From Adiantum capillus-veneris (taxonomy: Eukaryota > Streptophyta > Polypodiopsida > Polypodiales > Pteridaceae): a DNA stretch of 64,000 nucleotides. The stretch lies in NCBI GenBank assembly GCA_014529385.2, contig CM043960.1, positions 124,177,043-124,241,042 on the forward strand, in the 5' to 3' direction. Shown here piece after piece: positions 48,211-59,740 of the stretch. The notes beneath the pieces are model-generated. The model saw only the letters and a program-made list of their open reading frames with translations, ran no database searches and had not been told where the DNA came from. Position 1 is the first letter of the stretch; every line of letters starts with the position of its first letter. A program made the position numbers and the translations under genes.

Positions 48211-48965
48211 ATGGCCACTCGAGCATCATCCCGCAGCAAGCTCACTTTCGCAGGGGTTGTAGCAACACCCCCGAACCAAGACAACATCGTCTATCTCCAA
48301 AATGAAGTCGGAAAGCTTCACAAGGAGAATGATGAGCTCAAGCAAAGACTTACTGCCATCGAGACATGGCTTGCCGCAATGGAAAACCGCAAGAAAGAAG
48401 AGATGGAAGATATGGGAGTCAAGTTCAACAAAACAAAGGCGGAAGTGGAGACCATACTCACAAAGGAGGTCAAAATCAAGTACACGAGGTAATCTTTCGC
48501 AAGGTCGAAGACCGTGTGGCATCCACGCTACGCGAGCGACAACGACAAGAGGACATCTCCCTCAATGTTCGTATCGGCGGGCTCCCAAGCAACTGGAAAG
48601 GGGAGGGAGATCACAAGTTTCATGAGTGCTTTGACCGTATCGAAGCAGTAACCCCCTTGGTACAATGGGATCCAGCAACAATCACCATTCTTACACATGA
48701 GCATCGCACCAATCACGCAATCCTCACTTTCAAGACCAAGGCGGGTTGAATTGAACTCCTTGAGCAATCAAGGCTTCTCAATGATACTAAAATTTGGTTT
48801 GCAGAAGATCTCACACCCGCCCAACTCAAACAAAAAAAGGCAGAACTCCAGAAGATGCGAGAAGCATGCACAACAGGGAAATGGGCAATCTATCGAGGAG
48901 GTAAAGCCATCATCCAGGAGTTTCGAACTCCCAAGCCGGCTCCCTCCTCACCTTCCCCTTCTTAG
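48211..48965 (+). pseudogene. LINE ORF1 protein: coiled coil, RRM-like and C-terminal domains
   Basis: About 250 codons. The start ATG sits in a good context (AGCGATGGC). The N-terminal part has a heptad-like coiled coil (NEVGKLHKENDELKQRL onwards, 48302-48450). After a frameshift near 48480 comes a segment with LNVRIGGLPSNW and THEHRTNHAILTFKTKAG, resembling the RRM-like fold of L1 ORF1p. After a TGA at 48747-48749 comes KIWFAEDLTPAQLKQKKAEL then WAIYRGGKAIIQEF, resembling the ORF1p C-terminal domain. L1 ORF1p is a trimeric RNA-binding chaperone of the retrotransposition particle. Two lesions make this copy inactive. The family assignment rests on domain order and motifs, not on a search. 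Confidence 0.75.
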
Positions 48966-49077
48966 TTTTGTTTATTTTAACTTTCCTTTCCACACCTCTT
49001 TGGAACCTCAGTCCTTAACTGAGATGTATCCCATGATCCCCCTGTTTAGAAGAACTCCTTTGTAATGTTTTGATTTC

Positions 49078-49116
49078 GGTCCCATGGGTCATATCTGACC
49101 TCCACATACGATCATT

Positions 49117-49120
<4 letters not shown>
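49078..49120 (+). other. LINE 3' tail at the end of the ORF1 element
   Basis: GGTCCCATGGGTCATATCTG and following bases differ from the ORF2 tails at only a few positions in the first 26. The stem GGTCA/TGACC is kept. It ends CATTCAAT directly before (CT)n. Confidence 0.75.
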
Positions 49121-49210
<90 letters not shown>

Positions 49211-49518
49211 CTTTTAGGTTTCAACGAGGAGAAGAAGAAGAAGAAGAAAAGATGAGTATTTTAACGTCATAGGAAACTATCCCAAGGGAAACTCTATCTC
49301 TCTCTTTCTTTTTCCGTTACCCTTTGATTCTCATTTCCACCCGTCCTCCTTGGCTTTCAACACTGGGAATTTTCTCTCTACACTCTCTATTTCTCGAGCA
49401 TGAGAATGCACGCCATAGGCTTTTTAATGAAGCCAAAGGTTTTTTTTTTAATAAGGAAAGTAAACATTTCTCTCTCAAATCGACCTTGATTTGCAACAGA
49501 GAAGAGCAACAGAGGGAA

Positions 49519-49586
<68 letters not shown>

Positions 49587-50037
49587 AATCACTGTAGAGA
49601 GACAAATATCTCTTACTCTTCCTCCTCACTATTAGCAGCTTGCATACGGTGCTTTCTCTCTTGCAAAACAACCTCCTCCTTCTCGGCGCATAGCCAGAGC
49701 ATCGTCATCCTAGCCTCGCTGGCTCCCGCCTCAAAACGGCCATGCCTCCCATACTCTCGCCCTCAGTTGTCTTGCTTGGCGACTTGCATAACCCTGTGAC
49801 TCTCCTCTTGTCATTGACAATGGCTTGATGGGCCCCCACAAGCAACGGGTGCTTCTCTCCTCTCTCGCAAGTAGTGTGTGCTTCCCAATCGACACTCTCT
49901 TGCCAAATAGCACCACCCCTCGTCAGTTTGTTCCATACCCAAAAAACCCTTAAAATACCTTTATTTTGTTTCACATGAACTAGCTTCTTCAAGCCCCTAT
50001 TCACACACACCCTGATCATCTACTTGGTGGCTCCCTT
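49121..50037. repeat. Mosaic repeat cluster 4 (CT-M1-CT-M3)
   Basis: (CT)n 49121-49201 with a short GT run, M1 49211-49520, (CT)n 49522-49583, M3 49584 to about 50037. It includes the uninterrupted CTTCAAGCCCC site used by the 11.5-kb element at 25067. Confidence 0.85.
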
Positions 50038-50756
50038 TAGCTCTCACCTATTGCACCATGGCCACGCACCTTCCACATGCACTCCTTGGGTGGTGGCTCC
50101 TCTTCAAGGCTAGGTGGTGGCCCTGCGATATTCTTAAGAAAAACATAATCAGATACATTTAATAAAAACACTTTGGCCTTGTTCATATGGAACAAATGGA
50201 CGAGCCTAGTCCATTTTCGACACCTCCTTGCTCCTTTGTCATGAGCTCACCCATGGTAATGAACAAGCCAACATACACACAAAAACGAGGTGCCTCTTCA
50301 TAACAGCCTTCACTTCATAATTGGTGATCATAATCCAAAAGCCTCACTTCAAAAGAAACTTTATCTTTTAGAATTTTTTTCACCCTTCACTCGAACCTTT
50401 CCACCACCGTGAAACATAGAAGTCACAATCACATCGATGTCATCAAGTTGAGCATCTCCAAGTTCTCTTTCTCTTTAAGCATAATTCAATTGCCTCTAAA
50501 AAATAACTCCTCATAGCAGAGCAAGTGAGATCGTCATAATGATAATTCTTAATAAAATGACATTTCAAGCTCGCTTAAAGTGCTCCAAATCTCATGCAGA
50601 TGGTCTTTCTCTGTTAGAACCCCCTTGCTCTTGGCCAAAAAAAACTCCAATGGTGGCGTCCTGCGGAGACAACTAGCTTGCTAGTGTCAAACCCAAAACT
50701 TTGGTAAAGACTGGTGCCTTATCCATTGGGCTATAGATGATGTATGTTTTAAAAAC

Positions 50757-50797
<41 letters not shown>

Positions 50798-51720
50798 CAA
50801 CCAAGAGGTGGACAATATCCAATCACACAAAGATGAAAACTGGTAATCATCCCCTAGCCTTGCAATGATGACTTGACTTAACACTCTTAATAATCCTTGA
50901 TGACTCCTCAATGACTCGAGTGGGTCTTTCCCAATGAACTAAAACACCAAGGTCTATGGAGTTTTACAAAGGGATTTATAGGCGCTTGGATCCAAGCTTA
51001 CATGTACAAGCTAGGCAAATAACAAGAAATTATCTCTGTCAAAAGAGAAATATTTTGAAAAAAATCATCTTCTTTTCCTTAAAAGAGCGCGATGGTTTTT
51101 TTTTTTATGATTAAAAAAATCTCCACTTGGGATGCAGGCTTTTTGTTAGAACACCTAAATGATGCAAACTAGTCCCACCCGGTGTGCCACTGATAAATAT
51201 TTTTCTATGCATGGGCCATGGAGCAGACCCAGAGAAGAAAAACCAAGCAAAGACTAAAGATGCTCAAACTCCCAAACCCAAGCCAACCAACAAGGAACTA
51301 TGGCTAGAGATGTGCTATTGAAATCTGCTGCCAAGGAATGTGCAATGCAATCTGAGTGTCAAATCTCACCACCACCAAAAAAGTGATCACTTAATCATTC
51401 AACAAGAGAGAAAGAGAGAGAGATTGATTTAATGTTGTCTTTATTTCAAAAGAGAGAAAGACGAGACAAGCACAAGATTTTGTGTGAATAATCGTGCAAT
51501 TTGAATGTTGAAAATATTGTGTTTACGACATTCTAACAAACTTATCTTTTGAACTTTTGTCAAGGCAGCTTCGTAGGCTCCAAAATTCAAGTGATAGCAA
51601 CTCAGGGCTTACACCCTATAGGGAAACACACTTGTAATTGGCTTACACCCAATAGAGCAGCACAATTTGTTCTTGTTTAATAGCACCAAATACTTGCTCT
51701 CTCTCATACAACAAAGTCTC
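50038..51720. repeat. T module copy C
   Basis: An uninterrupted T copy with an (AT)n tract at 50761-50796. It shows the empty TTAA-element site at about 50157. No conserved coding frame. Confidence 0.82.
50680..50742 (-). repeat. tRNA-Arg-like segment in T copy C
   Basis: Minus strand TAGCCCAATGGATAAGG and a degraded GGGTTTGACAC. The same remnant occurs in copies A and B. Confidence 0.6.
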
Positions 51721-51806
51721 CTCTCTCTCTCTCTCTATCAAATATGGCCAATCAACAGACCTCTCTCTAACATCTCTCTTTCTCTCATTCTTATAGAGAG
51801 ATTTGA

Positions 51807-51859
<53 letters not shown>

Positions 51860-52170
51860 AAGTTTCAAAGAGGAGAAGAAGAAGAAGAAGAAGAAGAAAA
51901 GATGAGTATTTTAACGTCATAGGAAACTATCCCAAGGGAAACTCTATCTCTCTCTTTCTATTTTCCCCACCCTTCAACTCTAGTTTCCACACGTCCTCAT
52001 TTGCTTTCAACAATGGGAACTTTCTCTCTACCCTCTCTATTGCTTGAGCATGAGAATGCACCCCAAAGGCTTTTTAATGAAGCCAAAGTATTTTTCTTTT
52101 AATAAGGAAAGTAAACATCTTACTCTCAAATCCACCTCAATTTGCAATAGAGCAGAGCAACAGAGGTACT

Positions 52171-52219
<49 letters not shown>

Positions 52220-52677
52220 TCACTATAGAGAGCTGAATATCTCTTTATCTTCCTCCTTGCTCTCGGCAGCCTGCATCAATGCTTTCTCTCTTGCAAAACG
52301 CCCTCCTCCTTCTCAGCACAACCAGAGCTTCGTCATCTTGGCCTCGCTAGCTCCTGCCTCAAAACGGTCATGCCTCCCATACTCTCGCCCTCAGTTCTCT
52401 TGATTGGCAACCATGGCCTGCATACCCCTCGTGGCTCTCCTCTCATCATTGACAATGGCCTACTCGGCCCCCCGCAAGTAGCAGGTGCTTCTCTCCTCTC
52501 TCGCAAGCAGCGGGTGCTTCCCAATCGACACTCTCTTGCTAGATAGCACCACCCCTTGTCAGTTTGTTCTAGACCAAAAAATCCCTTAAAAATACCTTTA
52601 TTTTGTTTTACTTAACTTGGCTTCTTCAAGCCCCCGTGCACACACACCCTTCCCGTCTACTTGGTGGCTCCCTTAAG
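51721..52677. repeat. Mosaic repeat cluster 5 (M2-CT-M1-CT-M3)
   Basis: M2 about 51739-51806, (CT)n to 51855, M1 51856-52171, (CT)n to 52213, M3 52215 to about 52677. M2-(CT)n-M1 here is the empty version of the site occupied by LINE copy 2. Confidence 0.85.
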
Positions 52678-53328
52678 CTCTCACCTACTACACCATGGCC
52701 ACACACCTTCCACATGTACTCCTTGCCCCTCGTTAAAGGGTGGTGGCTCCTCTTGAAGGCTAGGTGTTGGCCCTTTGATATTCTTAGGAAAAACATAATG
52801 AGATACATTTAATAGAAACACTTTGGCCTTGTTTTCATATGGAGCAATTGGATGAGCCCAGTCCTTTTCGAAACTTCCTTGCTTGTTCATACATGTGCTC
52901 ACCCATGGTAATGTACAAGCCAACATACACACAAAAACGAGGTGCCTCTTCATAACGGCATTCACTTCATTTGTCGCGACCATAATCCGCAAGCGTCACT
53001 TCAAAAGAAACTTTATCTTTTAGAATTGATTTCACCCTTCACTCAAACCTGCACCACCGTGAAACAAAAAAGGCACGATCACATCGATGTCATCAAGTTC
53101 AGCATCTCCAAGTTCTCTTTATCTTTAAGCATAATTCCATGATAGGTGTGGCATCTTCATTGCCTGTCAAAAATAACTTCTTGTGGCAAAGCAGGTGAGA
53201 TCGTCATCATGATAATTCTTAATAAAATGACATTTCAAGCTCGGTTAAAGTGCTCCAAATCTCATGCGGGTGCTCTCTTTCTTGGCCAGAACCCCCTTGA
53301 TCTTGGCCAAAAAAAAATCCAACACTAA
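52678..53328. repeat. T module copy D, truncated
   Basis: The first 650 bp of T; homology stops after TTGGCCAAAAAAAA, just before the tRNA-like segment, where a different satellite begins. Confidence 0.8.
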
Positions 53329-55590
53329 GGATAGAGGGTGCCCTATGTGTCAATGTAAAAGCTTCCAATAAGCATTTATGCCATTCAAGGGCACCTACAT
53401 ATGCACCATGGCTCTAGGGCCATAGGATATCTAACTGTAATAGAGGGCAACATATGGCCCTTGAGATTATACATAGGTACCCTATGGCCCTAAGGTCATA
53501 GGATCTCTCATCAAAATAGAGGGCAAAACCTATGGCCCTAGGAACAAGGGCACCTACATGGTCATCATGGCACTCCTATGACCCTAGGACCATAGGATTT
53601 CTAACTGGAATAAAGCACAACAACCTACGGCCCTAGAGCCATAAGATCTTTAATTGTAATAGAGGGAAATCTAGTGCCTTGAGCTTATGCATTGGCACCC
53701 TATGGCCATAGGGCCATAGGATCTCTCATCATAATAGAGGGAAACCTAAGGCCCTATGGCTAGAGGGTGGCCTTGGTGTCAATGTATTATCTCTCAAGAA
53801 AGAAAATCTAGGCTATTCAAGGACACCAAAATGGCAATAGGATCTCTCACTACAATAGAGGCCAATATGTGACATATTCCCACTATGTGTAATACTACAT
53901 AGTCAAGCTAAGATGCAATTTTTGAAATTCTTGCTAGTGCAGGCTTATGGTAGAGGTCACAATTTAGAAATAAACCAAAAGGCAAAGGCTTTTGCCCACT
54001 ACATGCATTATCATGTAGACATGGGTATACACGTATGTTGCACCCATGAATATAGGCATTGACCAATAAAGATGAGATTATAAATTAATGGTCTTGATCT
54101 CCATGCACCTCTAGACCGAGGTATGCGGAGATTGGGCATGGCTAGAGAATGTGGGGTAGTTTACACTGTGTCAATGTAGAAGCTCTAGAGGGACATTTAT
54201 GCTACTCAAGGGCACCTACATAGGAATCATGTACATAGGAACTCTCATTAGATTAGAGTGCACCTTGTGGCTCTAGAGCCATAGGGTGCCAATGTAGAAG
54301 CTCTAAAGGGAATTTAGGCCACTCAAGGGCACCTAAATGGGCAGCATGGACATAGGAACTTTGATTTGATTAGAGGGCACCCTATGTACCTAGGGCCCAA
54401 AGGCTATAGATTAGTTGCTCTAGGCTTACAAAAGATGTCACAGCTTAGAAATAAACCAGAAGGCAAAGGGGTTTTACCTACTACATGCATTGTCATGTAG
54501 ACATGGGTGTGCACTTATGTCACACCCATGAATATAAGCATTGACCAATAAAGACGAGATTATAACCCGATTGTCATGACCTCCATGCACCTCTAGACCG
54601 AGGTGTGTGGGGATTGGGCATAGCCAAAAAATGTGAGGTAGTTTACACTGTGCCAATGTAGAAGCTCTAAGGGGACATTTATGCCACTCAATGGCACCTA
54701 CATGGGAACCATGTACATAAGAACTCTCATTAGATAGAGTGCACCATGTGGCCCTAGGGCCATAGGATGCCAATGTAGAATCTCTAAAGGGAATTTAGGC
54801 CACTCAAGCACACCCAAATAGGAGCCATGAACATAGGAACTTTGATTTGATTAAAGGACACCCTATGGACCTAGGGCCCAAAGGCTATAGACTAGTTAAT
54901 CTAGGCTTACAAAAGAGGTCACAACTTAGAAATAAATCAGAAGGAAAAGGGGTTTTCCCCACTACATGCATTGTCATGTAGACATGGGTGTGCACTTATG
55001 TCACACCCATAGCATTGACCAATAAAGACAAGATTATAACATGGTGGTCCTGACCTCCGTGCACCTCTAGACCGAGGCGTGCGTGGGATCGAGCATGGCT
55101 AGAGAATGTGAGGTAGTTTACACTATGCCAATGTACAACCTCCAAGGGGACATTTATGCCACTCAAAGGCACCTACATGAGAACCATGTATATATGAAAT
55201 CTCATTAGATTAGAGTGCACCATGTGGCCCTATGGCTATAGGGTGCCATTGTAGAATCTCTAAAGGGAAGTTAGTACACTCAAGTGCACCCAAATAGGCA
55301 CCATGACATAAGAACTGTGATTCGATTAGAGGGCACGCTATGGACCATGGGTCATAGAGTGTTAGTGTAGAGGCTCTAGAGGGGAATTTAGGTCATTCAA
55401 GGGCTACTACTTTGGACCCCTATGGCCCTAGGGCCACAAGGTTCCTCTAATGTCATAACAGATCCTATGACCATAGTGCCATATGGTGGCCTAGGTATCC
55501 TTGTATAGCCATATTGTTGGCACCCTTTGGACCGAGGGCCATAGGATTTAACGTAGAGGGGACTCTATGGCCTAGATTTAGATGGGTGTA
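53329..55590. repeat. Palindrome-rich satellite with 481-bp period
   Basis: Short units around the perfect palindrome ATGGCCCTAGGGCCAT, plus variants, recur every 60-120 bp. In the middle part they are organised in a higher-order unit: a marker around CTTAGAAATAAACCAGAAGG starts at 53953, 54434 and 54915, a spacing of 481 bp each time. Units also share GTAGACATGGGTGTGCAC and CACCTCTAGACCGAGG. No coding frame is credible. It is bordered by a truncated T module and by an unidentified coding-like stretch. Confidence 0.85.
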
Positions 55591-55627
55591 TTGATATCCA
55601 TCTTGTCTAAATATGTCATTCTTTTTA

Positions 55628-56838
55628 CAAAAAATGACACATAAGATAATGTCAAAGTCGGTTGATGCAACAGGCTCAACACCAAGTTCTTGGTATCTAG
55701 ATTTTCACTTACCAAATGGTGGAAGTGATGAGAAAGTCCACTTGTTCTTTCAAGATAAAGAGAAATTGTCATTCAAAGACCATAGGATTGTTAAGGAGAT
55801 AAAGAAAGATTGTTTACATCTTAAAATGTCTCCATGTCTTGGAGTAAAGCTACTCAATGGTGATACTTACTTGCTCGAGATTGTGGCCTTTGCCCAAAAC
55901 TTGGTGAAGATTGATTATGATGGAGTGACAATGTCAAAAACAAGGCGGGTTGAGCTTAAAGAGGACACTTTAAGTGAGAGCTTCATAGACTTATATGTTG
56001 AGGGCTTTAAGAAAGACACTCTGTATTTAGGTAAATTGAGCACCAGATAGAAGAATAAGAAGCAAAAGAATGAAGACATAGTTAAATCAAGCCAAGCTAA
56101 GACTCTCAAGGAGAGTCAGACTCCCTCACTTGGAGACAATAGTAGAAATGTGGTCAAAGAAAATCTTTCAATCATACCCTTACAGACTCAAGAAGCAGGG
56201 AATGTTAGTGAACTTGCAACCCCAACAGTTGAAACCCCCTCAGTGGTAATGGTTGTGGACTTAGTCTCCTTAGCTCCGCTAGACTCTATTATATAGCCCA
56301 AAGAAAAAGATCTTGATAAAGAAGTTTTTAAACTTCCTAAATGGATACGTTGTAATTACACACTATTTTGAATTTGGTGTACAATTTACCCAATTGATTT
56401 TGGTTGAACAATGTAACCTTGCACCGGATGGCTACATATGTAGCCCATTGTCCGATGTGTATGTGAAATACCTTTTGAAACAGTTTGCAAGGCACTTTAG
56501 GCCATGCAACATACCTGATGCCATATAATCCAATTACAAAATGCCTTTACAAACAATTGAAGTGAATGGAGACAAGCTAGCAACATAGCACTATTGGATT
56601 CTCTCTCGTCAACATTCCATCATAGTGGCTATAGCTTTTTTCTGTAACAACAGCACTAAGTAGGCTTCTAGGAAAAAGTTCTACAAGTTTAGAACCACAA
56701 GGATAGCGGTAGATGCTCCCAAAGAGGTTGTTGTTCGAATATCCAAAATGGAGAACATGGAGATGTTGACTTATGGGTCAACAATACGGCATAACTCAAT
56801 TTTTGTACCAAAGTCTTGTTTTTTTAGAGTTATGAAAT
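55628..56838 (+). pseudogene. Unrecognised decayed coding region
   Basis: A frame from 55628 encodes about 140 residues with mixed composition (MTHKIMSKSVDATG, then WYLDFHLPNGGSDEKVHLFF and LGVKLLNGDTYLLEIVAFA) to a TAG at 56048-56050. The frame continues in phase to about 56360 with one more TAG, through a hydrophilic linker with LKESQTPSLGDN. A shifted frame (56313-56838) continues with YICSPLSDVYVKYLLKQFA and MEMLTYGSTIRHNS. It reads like one gene of at least 350 codons broken by two stops and two frameshifts. It matches no family I know. A mobile-element protein or host pseudogene is possible. Confidence 0.4.
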
Positions 56839-56859
56839 GATGCGGATTATGGTTAAAAA

Positions 56860-57732
56860 CATAATTTATAATGAATAGCTATTTTAATTGTAGAAGAAGG
56901 GGTGTGATGGCACTTCCAGATTGTAAACACAAAGCCATTTGACCCATTGAACTCTATTTTTTTTATTTAACCTATGGTAGCCTTAGTATATAAGGCACCT
57001 AGGCCATTTTGTAAAGAGAACTTTAATCTTAATCAAGGTATTGTGTTGCCGTCAATTGTGTGTGAGAGAGAAAGAGAGAGATAGAGAGAGAGAGAGAGAG
57101 AGCTTCATCCTAACGCTACTTCCTGTTCACTCATCACATTGAAAATCCGACTGCACCATTGCGATAGGCTCACAGAGAATTACACAACAACGTCAAGAAT
57201 TCCACATGAAATAGAGCACATGAGCTAACACATTTACAAGTTATTTGTGGTTGTAAGTGTATTAAATGATGTCTATTTTTTACCTGCAAGTAGTCGTTAG
57301 AATCGTGCGACATAAGATACACATAGGTACTCATAGATTTCAGATTTGGGCACTTGAAAATCTACTCTCTCTTCATGCATGTTTACAACAGATGGATTTA
57401 GAGTGAGAATTTTGAGTGTAGATGCTCTGAGGCAGGTGTATCCTAGTGAGGGAATGGTGTTCCTTAAGTTTCATATGATTCTGGTATGATTTGGTGAGTT
57501 TCCTTCCGTTTGTGTGTATGTAGGTTGGGTAGTGTACTTGAGAGCTGTGAGATTCTTGATTTTGGTTTAGTTGGCCTTCTTGAGTGTTGTATGTGTGGGA
57601 TGGTCGCAACCTGACAAGCTACAGAGATTTCCTTCGTGCGTCTATGGTGTCATCTGTGTCCTCAATTGACATTATGTTGATCTAGGTAGTGTTGCATACA
57701 CTTTATAAGTGGTGTGATTCGCTCCCGCAACA
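56860..57732 (+). repeat. Putative LTR end (start not determined)
   Basis: A non-coding stretch with a TATA-like box, a (GA)n tract at about 57064-57101, and an end at GCAACA directly before a tRNA-Asp-type primer site. The layout fits the promoter to 3' end of a plus-strand Gypsy 5' LTR. I could not find the other LTR, so the left boundary is a guess. Confidence 0.4.
56987..56995 (+). promoter_or_regulatory. TATA-like box in putative LTR
   Basis: TATATAAGG about 740 bp before the putative LTR end. Confidence 0.4.
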
Positions 57733-57733
57733 T

Positions 57734-57751
57734 TGACGCCATTTCCGGGGA
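57734..57751 (+). promoter_or_regulatory. Primer binding site, tRNA-Asp-like
   Basis: TGACGCCATTTCCGGGGA differs at only three positions from TGGCGCCGTTGCCGGGGA, the tRNA-Asp primer site common in Athila-type plant Gypsy elements. It follows CA. Confidence 0.6.
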
Positions 57752-58269
57752 CACAAGGACTGAAGTAGGTAATCCTACTAACACTCGTGTGATGGTTGCT
57801 TGCTTTAGTTTTTACTAAAGAGGGAATTTTTCTTGAGCGGATCTGAAAGAGGATATTCTGAGATCAAGTGGACAACCAAGAAGTATGTGTCTTGCCGAGG
57901 GTCTTTGACTAGATAGATTTAGTTAGGATTTATAATATTAGTTGTAGATTAAAGTAGTTGTTCGTGGTCAAGTGTGAGGTGATAAAAGTGTTTGCTAGTC
58001 CGTGTGGGCGGAGTGAAGTGCTTTTCTATTCACAATTGCAAAACCCCATATGATAAGTAGGAGTAGCTTTAGGTAAGTGATCTAATTCTGATCTACAGCT
58101 ATTCATCACTGATTTATTTGTTGAAGTGCTTGTTTGCATTTAAAATCTCAAAAAAGTTTGATTTTTAGGATAAAAATGCAATAAACAGGTTCTGTTGACA
58201 GTTTTTCATGACTGACTGATGATGTGCATATAAAAGGGCATTTGCAAGAGTTCTATGAAGAAAACTTAA

Positions 58270-59740
58270 AATTTTGCAAACTTGGATATCATGCACGTAT
58301 GATGTCACCTAGAAACCAAATTTGAAAACTCTGACTGCACTAGTGTGTTCAAAAGGGGTGTTTTACCCTAGGTACACCTTGAAACTAGAATCACAAAATC
58401 CGAGGAGAAAAAGACAAAAATTAGAAAATTGTCTTTCTTGAGCTTCAAAAGATACCAAAACTCATGAAATGGCTTAAAATCTAGTAAGGAGACCATAAAG
58501 AACACTTTGGGATTGGCTAGAGCTGAAAATTCACTAGTAGTCTTGATATACGTATAAAGATTGACCATTTATCAGTATAGGGTACTTTGACACATCGTTT
58601 TGAGCATCCTCACCAAGTTTGAACCATTTTGGACATATATCTTGAGAGAAAAGTGTGATTTTTCACTTCATGGAGGTGACAGGTAAAATTTGTGTTTTGA
58701 GAGAAGTTTTGAGCTTTAAGCTTTACTGTGATCATATATACTTCTTGCTTATGATAAGGGGGACCTAAGGTAAAGACAGTTCCAAAATTTGAGCACATAG
58801 ATATTATACACGTACGATGTCTCAAGTCAAGATCTGAAAGTCCAATTTCACTTTTGACCACACACGACGTTTGAAAATGATGATTTAAGGTTGTTTGCAA
58901 AATTTCATCTCATTTGGACACATATCTTTGAATTTCAGAAGATTTTTGCAATTCCAAGAAGGTAAAAGTGAAAAATAGTGATTTTGTGCATTTTTTGAGA
59001 TCCAAATTTTTTTGTGAGCACATATTCTTGTTGTATTCATCAAGGAGTACCTTGGGTAGAAATATAAGTGAAATTTGAGCCAAAAGACATCATACGCATA
59101 TGAGGACTTTTAGGCCAAATTTGGGTCAAATCAGACATCTGAGTATACCCTAGTATCCCAAAGCATAAAAGAAGTCTGTAGCCAAAATTTCATTACATTT
59201 GGAGTACATTTGGGCTAAAAAGTGCCAAAAGACAGAAATTGGGCAAGGTTCATGCTTGTATTGACCATAATTTGCACAAAAAGCGTTGAAATTGAATTCT
59301 AAAAGTTACTGAGAGTTTCTTACGTGATAAAGAGTCTTTGGGATAAAAATCACTCCTTCTTTTTACAAAAGACATCATACGTGTACGATGTCTCAAGTCC
59401 CAAATTAGAGGCCAGAACTTACATCTGAGCTAACGGGAGTGTTTGCCATCACAAAATAGGCCTAGAGCCCAAGTTTCATTCAATTTGCGTCACTTTTGGC
59501 TTAGCTAACCTCCAAGGGAAGTTGCAAGAACCAAACAGAAAAAGCAGTGATAGACCTAACTAAAACTGTCAAAATCACAAACTGAGACTTGAGGTTGTTA
59601 GAGTACATGAAGTCTCGAGAGTCTACAATTAAAGTTTGGAGCAAATCTGAGCACATAGACATCATATGCGTATGAAGACTCTAGGCACATGTTGAGGCCG
59701 GAGAGAAACTTCGAATAGTCAAATGACTTCCTTTTGACCT
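58270..59740. repeat. Degenerate tandem repeat of about 285 bp
   Basis: A marker around a near-palindrome, CATCATACGTGTACGATG or a variant, recurs at about 58285, 58804, 59090, 59374 and 59663, that is one double and three single steps of roughly 285 bp. Each unit also contains phrases such as CCAAATTTGGGTCAAATC, CAAATTTCAT and GAGCACATA at similar spacing. Similarity between units is low, so the array is old. It lies downstream of the tRNA-Asp-like primer site and may be an expanded leader region. It has no coding frame. Confidence 0.7.

Larger units (their letters stand above)
47903..49120 (+). mobile_element. ORF1-only LINE-like element
   Basis: About 1.2 kb: a GC-rich 5' leader (47903-48110), ORF1 (48211-48965), a short 3' untranslated region and the LINE tail (49078-49120), then (CT)n. 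The leader, rich in CG dinucleotides unlike its surroundings, could be an internal promoter. No endonuclease or RT is present. The tail shared with the ORF2-only copies suggests a non-autonomous derivative mobilised by their enzyme, comparable in plan to the mammalian HAL1 elements that keep only ORF1. Confidence 0.78.
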
